A stretch of 64,000 nucleotides of DNA, from assembly GCF_907164915.1 (NCBI RefSeq), contig NC_061863.1, positions 47,575,371-47,639,370 on the forward strand, written 5' to 3'. Each line of letters starts with the position of its first letter. Position 1 is the first letter of the stretch. Made by a program: the position numbers and the translations under genes. Positions 55,436-64,000 of the stretch are shown here, piece after piece. Origin of the DNA: Impatiens glandulifera. Lineage: Eukaryota; Streptophyta; Magnoliopsida; Ericales; Balsaminaceae. The notes under the pieces were generated by a model. It was not told where the DNA came from and did not search any database. It worked only from the letters and a program-made list of their open reading frames with translations.

Positions 55436-56389
55436 GTTGGGGATTAAATGTTTAACTCGACTCAATAGGCATGTCTCGAAAGGTACGACACTTAAGAGAC
55501 GTATATGTTTTATCTTATTAAATGCCTTTACATGAAAATGGTACATCACCCTAACCTTACTTACAAAGAAGTACACGACCGAAATCGGTACTTTTATACT
55601 TATGTGTAAAGATTATCAATGAGAAATGACAACTTGTTACAAAAACGAGTGATGTTGTGAGAAGAAAAATTATAATGCACGAGATCGACCACACCCTTTA
55701 GCGATAAGTCGTCCGATAGGATGTAGGCATTGTGGAGGTGGTAGTGTTCCTAATTGAATTGATATTCCCTGGTTTATGGCGGTGTTCCCCGTGGGAACCA
55801 TTATACCATATTCTTTAAAAAAAAATTAATAAAATTGTTTAAACTAATTTTTTAATATTATATATTGTAATATATTAAAATTTTATATTATTATAAAAAT
55901 AAATAAACTTAAAACTTTTATAAAATATGAATAATAAATAAAAATATATTATTGATATTATATAATCAATTGTGTTTATTAGTGATCGGGACAAAATTGG
56001 TGTAAAATCAGAATGGTAGACACAAATATAATCATCGCACATTCCAATCAAACCGGTGAAAAATCGCCTTTAATAATATAATTCAGATCGAAAATCGCAT
56101 CTTTACTCATCCTTAATTGATAAATTATAGTCTGCAGTGAAATAAAAACACACAAAATCATTTATTTTATTTTATTGCAAAAGAAAGTTATTTTTCATTT
56201 TCACATAAACACTAAGACCAAAATAATTGTAAAATATTTTTATAACAAAAGTCAACTACAAATAACCAGAGTTAATCAAATTGAAACTATAGTATATAAA
56301 AAGAGACTGTTCAATCAAATACTATTCAGAAAATATTGTTGTTTATCTATAGTAGGTCTCTATTTTTTTATAAAGGGTATAAAAAACAG
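55436..56389. other. Intergenic stretch right of the palindrome
   Basis: The segment 55,440-55,810 is less AT-rich than the surroundings (GGTACGACAC, GTCGTCCGATAGG, GTTCCCCGTGGGAACC) and may belong to the same element as the right arm without a left-arm partner. After 55,815 it is AT-rich. No gene is seen. Confidence 0.4.
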
Positions 56390-56407
56390 TATATATATAT
56401 ATATATA

Positions 56408-56488
<81 letters not shown>
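56390..56488. repeat. (AT)n microsatellite, about 98 bp, one TC interruption
   Basis: An AT dinucleotide run interrupted once by ATTCAT near 56,407. Confidence 0.97.
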
Positions 56489-56491
<3 letters not shown>

Positions 56492-58802
56492 TACTATGGA
56501 TATTTAAAAATGGCCGGTTGCAAATAAGTTAGAGCTTTATTAATTTGCTACTAGTTATTATTAATTATATATTGAATAATAAAATAAGCAGTGTTGACTA
56601 AATTTATTTATGCACGAATGAATGTTCTAGGAAGCTCCAAAATTCAAAACAAGTACACAATTGTATCTACCATTATGTTATGTACTTACAACTTATAACT
56701 AGCTACCACATATGTGTAATATATCATCTATAATAATTAGAATTTTAAGGAAGAGATTAAAATATTTATGCAAAAAGAAAAATAAGCATTTTATAATCAA
56801 AACAAAAAAGATAATTAATTAAAGAATTGATGGAAATATCATTGGACAACAAACAAACAGAATCAAGAAACAAAAAAATAAAAAATAAAATCACACGTAC
56901 GGTTGATCATAATTATTTTTGCAACCGACACATGTTTCTTTGGACGACAAAGGTCCACCTTAATAAATTTCATCCATTAATGCACTCATGCCGGTGATTA
57001 ATTAGCTTTATCCTATTTGAACTCCCATCATTTCACTTTTATTTTTTTATATAAAATATTTTTTTTAAAATTTTAAAATTATCTTTGAAATACATTCCAC
57101 CACGTTTAATTACAATTTGTTTGATTAATTATACCTAAATCAATTTTTTTTTAAATAATATATATATATATATATAAATATTTAGGTCATAGATAATATT
57201 ATGAGAATTGGGTACTATTAATTTTGACACGTCGCATATGGTCCAACCGCACGAGGATTGACGTCTCGTATAATTATTAGATTATTAATGTCAGAATATG
57301 TAGTTGCTTCAATAATAATATTAATAAATTAAAATATAGAGTGCCCACACGCTTTCTTCAGTCTATTTGAAATAACCCATTTTCATTAATTTAATAATAA
57401 TGATAAATAATAATAAAAGAATTTTTATTTATTTTCTTGAAATGATATCACTGCTAAATATTAATACATGCATTTGCTTTACAGCTCGATGCCAACTATT
57501 GAGTGGCCCTATTCATTCGATCAGACGCGACGAGGCCGTACGTACATCATCATTTTTATTTTTTATATTAATTATCAAAATATTTTAAAACTAATATTAC
57601 CGTTCTAATTTTACAAATAATTAAAATAAAGAGAGAATAATCTCTCCTTATTATTCATATTAATTAACTATAATACTGTATTGGTAGAAGCTTCTCCTAA
57701 ATTGGAATCAAAATGTGAGTATAATTTGGAGAATCAATAGCATCTAAATGTGAGACATTAATTGAATTTACCATTCCTGTAGTTCTAGTTTGAGATTTAT
57801 TTTAATCAATCTCAATCTCAATTCAGTTTTGAGAAATTTAAGATACCGTTTATAGCATATTTTTTAAAATAAATATTTGTTTATAATAAAATTATATATA
57901 TATATATAATTTTATATAATATATTAAAAATTTATATTACTATAAATAAATTTATAACTTTTTAAACCTGAAGAATAAATAAATATATTTGTGAAATAAA
58001 TATTTAATTGTGTTTATTAGTGTTCGGATAAATCGGAACAACGGGACAAAGGCACAAATACATTGTCTGTCAATTACCAATCAAACAAGATAAAAAACAT
58101 CACAAAAGCACATTGCAAAATTATTGATATGATAAAGTGAAGAGAAAAATTGGAAGAGAGAATAACATCAAAATGAAAAAGAGAGAAGAAAGAGGATTTT
58201 ATTTTATTTTTTCAGCAATAAAATTATATATAAATAAAATTTGTAGAATTTAAGGTGACTATCGGGTTTGGATATGGTGCATGGCTTTTCAAATAACTAT
58301 TTGTTCATTGGTTAGAAATGTATATTTCTAGCAAATACAATATTTATAAATTATCAAATTGGAGGATAATCCGTTTATTCCAGTTGTTGGTTTGGGCTAA
58401 ATCATACAAAACCAATATACAGTCAGCCCAAATGTATAAAGGGATCCAAAATAGAAGAAGAAAGGTTGGTTAATAATATTATAGTCGGCCCACTATTTTT
58501 AGGTTAAAGTCAAAATTGATTTGTTTTTAATCTTTTAGCTAACTCGGTTTGGTCTAAGCTCTTACCAAGTGAAATATGTTTGAACAAAATCAATATTATG
58601 ATATATGCTTACATAATCTTCTTCTTATTTAATTTATTTTTCTTTACTAAAAATTTGTTATTTATAAAGAAAATTAGTCCTTATTATTAAATTGAGAAAA
58701 TATTACATTTATATTTAAATGTGATTATAATATTTTTTAATAAATATAATATGATATTTATTTCTTAAAAAAAATTTACATTTTTTTTAAATTAAAAGAG
58801 AA

Positions 58803-59000
58803 TTAGAATGACACTCACAGACATGACATTCCGCTTAACCTTAAATCGCTTTCAGATAAATGGAACAGCGGGTTAAGTACATAACCTACAAACACACTTA
58901 ACCATTTAATTAGACGCATAATTTTGTCGTCTGTCAAGTTCGAACCCAAGACCTCAAGGATGTTGAGAATATCCCGCTCTTATTATTACTATGTTAGAAG
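58803..59000 (-). repeat. SINE-like element, minus strand
   Basis: On the minus strand: TCTAACATAGTAATAATAAG, GCGGGATATTCTCAACATCC, a B box GGGTTCGAAC (58,947-58,938), then GACGACAAAATTATGCGTC and GTACTTAACCCGCTG. It is the same family as 24,151-24,230 and 37,458-37,550. Confidence 0.55.
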
Positions 59001-59127
59001 ATGAGAAAATTTCAAGCATATTTTAATATTAGTGATATATCATAATCTATATATACATAATTATGCTTAATTTTTAAAGTATCTGGATTGCCGAGTCGAG
59101 AGTTGTGATTAATTTGGATATATATAT

Positions 59128-59652
59128 GTGAGAGTAAATGAATACTTGAGTCGGATTATAGGTTGACCCGCCCATAAACTTAAAATTATTAAAAATAAAA
59201 TTAAAAATATTATAGGTATAATTCGAATTTACAACCTAACAAAATAAATACAACATTTTAACTAACTAAACTAATAACACTTTATATTTTAAATTCAATA
59301 TCAAATTTGATGAACGCGGTAGTTAATCAATAGTTTTTAATAAGTAATAATTCTCTTTTGACTCTTCGATATAGATTTTACTATTATTAGTGAGTAATAA
59401 TGGAAGAATTCCGTCATATTTATAGAGAGATAGGAGACATAATTCATATGTATATAGTAAGTCTCGTCTGAGCTATTTTACTCGTAATATGGGAAAGAAG
59501 TGAAGTCGGTCAAACTAAATGAATTGAAGATTCAAACTGTATCAATTGTTTTAGAGATCATTTTGCAATGTGAGAGTAAATGAATATTTAAGTCGGATTG
59601 TGTGTTGACCCGCCCATAAACTTAGAACGGTTAAAAATAAAATTTAAAATGC
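59128..59652. repeat. Direct repeat pair of about 80 bp, 442 bp apart
   Basis: GTGAGAGTAAATGAATAYTT followed by AGTCGGATT and GTTGACCCGCCCATAAACTTA occurs at 59,128-59,210 and 59,570-59,652. It could be remnants of one duplicated element; no TSD is visible. Confidence 0.7.
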
Positions 59653-60074
59653 TATCACATTTTTACCGTAATATGTTTTTTCACAATTTTTTATATTATT
59701 ACTTGTGCAAATGTACAGAATACATGCTAGTTTTTTTAATAATATATATATGGTCGGTCATGGACGCTTCTAAAAGTTATTCTTAAGAGTCGTATTATAT
59801 AGCTTCTAATTGACAAAACATGATTTAGTTATTCTTTTCGGTGGTCAGTAATCATAATTAAAGTATTTTATCCTCAATTCTGAAATATGGTCTTAAGTCT
59901 TTCACGGATTATGACTGGATCAAATCTAATGAACCCCTTAAACAAGTTATTAGTAACAGACAAACAAACAAACAAATACGCCCAATTTTCCAAGCCTATC
60001 AATTGACCTAGGAAACATATATAATAATTAAACAGCATACTCAATTGAGACCTTCACATAGATAAAAATTAATA

Positions 60075-60110
<36 letters not shown>

Positions 60111-60881
60111 GATAAAGAAATTTGAACTAAGATCGTTACATTGAAGTACATACAATTTCTACGTAATGAAAAACATGCAAGGAAGTTGCCGTCCGGGTAA
60201 AAATAGAAAGTCGGTGACTAAAGCTTAATTTCCAATTCATGATTTTCATTCTCTAATTAGGACCAGCTATATAAGAAAGTCAGCCAGTCAACTAATCAAC
60301 TCTCTCCATACATTCCCCGGCCCACACTATACGGGTTTATGACTTTTGAGTACTAATTTTTATCTTATGGTAAATTAGGTATTTGTTTGTCTTATTTCAG
60401 ATGGAAAATTCACAATTTTGATAAAATACTATGCTCATATCACTTAAATTCTACCATAACCAATGCAAATGTAACTTTTGTGTTGACTGTTTTACTGAAA
60501 TTCTCGTTTGAAAAAAAAAGGGAAGTAATATAGGGTTGGTAATACACGTTGTTTCAATCACAAAAGGGAAGGCATGAGATTTGTTATTATTTTAACGGGT
60601 AATTATGCATGATCATGACCACTCTGACTCTATATATACATATAGAGACTACTTGTGGGTATTATACGCCAAAAACAACTTGTATAATGCCACCAATTCG
60701 GACAAACTTGTCACAACAATCCCTGCCCTGAATACTCTCTTTCTCTCTCTAGGCCCATCTATATATCCTCCATTCATTGATCTATCAATCTATCTAATCT
60801 ATCTGGTGAAGAAAAAACTATCAAGCTAGAGCCTAGTTAGTTATCAGAGGTGAGTTTCCTTTTTATGTTGAAGGTGAAAAA

Positions 60882-61728
60882 ATGAGCAGAAAGTGCTCAC
60901 ATTGTGGAAATATAGGCCATAACACTAGGACCTGCACCACCTACACCACCCTGGGCGGACCCAGTTCTACCGGAGGAGCAGGTGGTGGTGGTGGTGGTGT
61001 AAGGCTATTTGGGGTGCAGCTTGACCCATCATCATCATCATCATCATCTTCTTCATCAATGTCTTGTGTTTCCATGAGAAAGAGTCTAAGCATGGACTGT
61101 TTTCCTTCCTCAAGAGTTTCTATCATTAATATCCCTTCCTATCATGATCTCCTAGGACCAACTCACGAGAGGAAAAAGGGTATGTTTGGAAATCTTATTA
61201 TTTAGGTTATTTTAAGTGTTTTTAACTTGAAATATTATTATATGGATTGAATTAGGAACAGCATGGACAGAAGAGGAACATAGATCATTTCTGGTTGGTC
61301 TTGATAAGCTTGGTAAGGGTGATTGGAAAGGTATTTCCAAAAACTTTGTCATCACAAGAACACCTACCCAAGTTGCTAGTCATGCTCAGAAGTACTTCCT
61401 TAGATTATCAACTTTTAACACCAAGAAACGACGCTCAAGCCTCTTTGACATGGTATATATATATATTATATGTTATTTTATATGGCCGATCGACTTTATA
61501 TGCAGATATGAACTTATATTATGGTTATTACGTACCTGGCAGGCGACGGCAGCTAGCTCTTCTGGGTCTGAACCAATTGATTCAGATTATAATGCTCAAG
61601 GACCGGTCCTGCCTTTTATTCAAAACGCCAATCTCCAAGAGAGTAACCTTACATCGCTGGTCTGGAACAACTTGGAACCCGAAAACTTCTCCATCAATGA
61701 GGGCGGGCATACAACAAGTTTCTTCTAA
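60882..61728 (+). CDS. MYB-related (SHAQKYF class) transcription factor, KUA1/MYBH-like, 3 exons, 226 aa
   Basis: Exons 60,882-61,179, 61,256-61,452 and 61,543-61,728 join in frame to 681 bp. The protein is a nuclear DNA-binding regulator of the single-repeat MYB class, whose SHAQKYF helix binds I-box/TATCC-type sites. Seen: a CX2CX4HX4C zinc knuckle (C5, C8, H13, C18), the repressor motif RLFGV at 41-45, a Ser-rich stretch (50-59), then the MYB repeat from [10 protein letters not shown] (103) through [13 protein letters not shown] to [15 protein letters not shown] (135-149). Knuckle, RLFGV and SHAQKYF together mark the KUA1/MYBH clade. Repressor activity is inferred from RLFGV. Intron 2 is 90 bp and stop-free. 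The ATG is the first in frame after a leader ending GTTGAAGGTGAAAAA. Confidence 0.93.
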
Positions 61729-64000
61729 CACCTCAAATTGATCATTCATCTTTTGGTTAATCACTAATTCCTGATGGAGACACTATCTTATAGTTAGTTA
61801 GTAGATATGTTCAGTCTAAACATTATATATCATTTCATTCAGACATTTGATCATCATGCATATTTTGAGCTAACTATAACTTCATAAACATTCAATTTAA
61901 TGCCAATAATATTATTCGAACCAGTTCTCAGTAAGTAATTGCATATATACATATTGTATCTGATCTATCGATATCGATCCACCATTAATATAATTCGTCC
62001 CAGGCCAAATGATACCCAGATATTTGCTGATCATTCACAACAACAAGCACCCAAATTCAGTAGGTCCATGCCATTTTTGTTTGTTTTAAAAACATAAATA
62101 AAAATGCAACTAGGGCAGCATAGATTTAACACAAAAAACAAAAGTGTGTCCTTTTCCATGTAAAGCATTTGAAATTGCGTACAACCCATAATATGCTGAA
62201 ATTATGGCAAGGACCACTTATTAATTGTATTTATTTAAAGTATAGTTAACGCGGAGTTCTTACTAATTAGGAGAGGATTACATTGCATGTTTCCATGTAA
62301 CTTTCTGATGAAACGCTAGGAAAAAAACATAGTAAGACCATTAGCTGTGCACAACATTGACTTTAATTTTTTCCTTCTATATATATACTATTAAAAGTAA
62401 GACTTTCACATTCTTTTAGTATTCCAAATCCCCACCAACCAAACAAGAGAAAGAATGGAGGATGATCCTAGGAAAGCTGATACTATGATTTAATAATTAA
62501 TTGCATAACAACTCTATATATCAAATGATGATTGCCACATTTCAGAAGATATTTTTCCAAAGATTTGACAACCAAAGGAGTCATGACTATGTCTCCTTGT
62601 CGTATTGGACCAGTGAAGCAGGACCAGAAAGAAGCTACTAGACTTTGTTTTTGAAGATGTGAAATGTGTGACTGAGAAACTGGCACATATTAGGTTCTGG
62701 GCATGCTAGGTTAGAGAAGAGCAAGAGAAAACTGGTCCCACATATGTGGGACATCAATACTAAGCATCAATGCTTCATTATGGCCCAGTAATTTTGGCCT
62801 CCGTTGCAGCTGTGAAAGTGTTAGGACAGCAAGGGACCACGTTCTAATTGTGAGCAGTCCTTAGTTCTCTTTCACACTATTTGTCTATATAATCGGAAGG
62901 ATAATCACTAAATTGAATTAAAACATAGATCAGGTTCTTAATTTAATCTTCCTTTTTTTCTCCCTGTAATTGTGTTCACCTCTTTTTCAGCTAATGAGTA
63001 GTTTATTCAGGAATATTATGGCTATTCCTCAGAATATTATTGTTTTCAAGGAAATGGACCTGTTATGGTCTCTTTGTTTTCCTTGGCAGTTTCTGGTTCA
63101 TTGGTCTTTAATTTGGGAGGATGAAATCTTATATGTCGCTAGCTAGGAATCTGGTAAAATACAATTCGGACAAGTATTATATAGTTCTCGCTAGTATAAC
63201 ACCAAAATGATAACTCAAATAAATCAACAATAATCAGTGGACAGAAGTCCTAAGATTAGAATCTATGGTTTAATGAAGATGGTGAAGAACTTTTAGTTGA
63301 GAAATGAATAATAGTGTCTAAGATTGAGGGGAGAATAGACTTGTCTTTCAACATACATATAATCTGAATCTTATAATAGTAAGCTAACAACAATATCTGC
63401 CTATATTCTTCAACTAATGGGCTTATGTGATTTTTTCTTCCATCTGTTTCATAGAATAATATAAGTTATTCACCTGAGCCCAAGTTATCATGGACTCACT
63501 AGCTCATATGTCTGTTTTGGGGGTCAAATATCATGAGCCGTAAGGGCCCTGAATTATCACAAATTAGTGACAAGCTAGCTCATTACCTCTAGTATGGAGT
63601 ATGGACCAAGATTCTATCATTCAATTCGTAAGATATATAGCATGTCTTTGGGGATTTTGTGATAGGAAAGATAAAAAGACACTTTCAGGAGGACTTTCAT
63701 TACCTCATTATGAAAAGTATCAGATGAAATCCCGCGAGATAGAACTCGGGAATACATTGCAGCAGCAATCTACTTGAAACACCATGTAGTATACATATTG
63801 ACCTGCACAATTGTGGAATTAGATTTGTTCCAACTCTGTTGTGGATTGTGGAGTATAACTCTCGATATATGGATTGCAGCTAGATTAATTCTGTTAATAA
63901 TTAGGTTTTATTTCTTGATTATGTATGTATTCAGCAACAAATGGCTTCATTTTTAACTATCTGTTTCTGTTTTCTACATCAACACAATCAGCTTCAGCTA
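61729..64000. other. Downstream region, no gene recognised
   Basis: The 3' UTR of the MYB gene presumably lies in the first few hundred bases. From about 62,480 the base composition is less AT-rich than elsewhere in intergenic DNA, and a 67-codon minus-strand frame (62,686-62,483) reads FWSCFTGPIRQGDIVMTPLV. I recognise no family. It could be intronic or UTR sequence of a gene continuing beyond the window, or a non-coding transcript. Confidence 0.4.
62735..62752. promoter_or_regulatory. 18-bp perfect palindrome with TCP-type sites
   Basis: GTCCCACATATGTGGGAC reads the same on both strands. With the preceding G it contains GGTCCCAC, matching the class I TCP consensus GGNCCCAC, and its centre is a CATATG E-box. 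Regulatory function is inferred from sequence only. Confidence 0.35.

Larger units (their letters stand above)
56489..60604. other. Intergenic region upstream of the MYB gene
   Basis: AT-rich, with short (AT)n tracts (57,161-57,176; 57,894-57,908; 60,078-60,106), a SINE-like element (58,803-59,000) and a direct repeat pair (59,128 and 59,570), listed separately. No coding gene is seen. Confidence 0.5.

Overview
This window is nuclear DNA from a flowering plant, most likely a eudicot. It is strongly AT-rich. The genes have GT-AG introns and plant-specific families are present: a type-3 ACC synthase, a SHAQKYF MYB-related factor, and a stand-alone ribosomal protein eS30. The spaces between genes are filled with plant transposons (CACTA, MULE, Gypsy and Copia remnants, SINE-like elements, a candidate Tourist-like MITE). 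The species cannot be read from the sequence.

Left half (1-32,457): a tandem array of a roughly 10.4-kb non-genic unit. Unit A (467-14,065) and unit B (14,066-24,496) are complete. Unit C (28,431-32,457) is cut off after about 4 kb. The length differences are explained by later insertions. A 3,198-bp CACTA element sits in A with target duplication CTT. A 3,925-bp MULE with 9-bp target duplication sits at the B/C junction, and the right end of a second MULE copy (1-466) sits at the same position before A. The A/B junction keeps the empty MULE site. Each full unit carries a wrecked Copia protease fragment, a 778-bp solo LTR with its own TSD, a wrecked Gypsy gag, and a gene-like segment of unknown origin that is also in C. 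Unit A looks chimeric: C-like on the left, B-like on the right, switching near 3.3 kb.

Middle (32,458-44,650): three intact genes, all on the minus strand. They are a seven-exon gamma-glutamyltransferase of the membrane-anchored (vacuolar-type) class, a three-exon ribosomal protein eS30 gene with telobox and site II promoter motifs, and a four-exon type-3 1-aminocyclopropane-1-carboxylate (ACC) synthase. They do not form a pathway. GGT handles glutathione and its conjugates, eS30 belongs to the ribosome, and ACC synthase makes the ethylene precursor.

Right part (44,650-64,000): a long gene-poor stretch dominated by a 5.2-kb imperfect palindrome (about 50,205-55,435), microsatellites and SINE-like remnants. 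Next comes one plus-strand MYB-related repressor-type transcription factor (60,882-61,728), then 2.3 kb in which I recognise no gene. The most unusual structures are the mosaic tandem array with its MULE and CACTA history, and the long palindrome.
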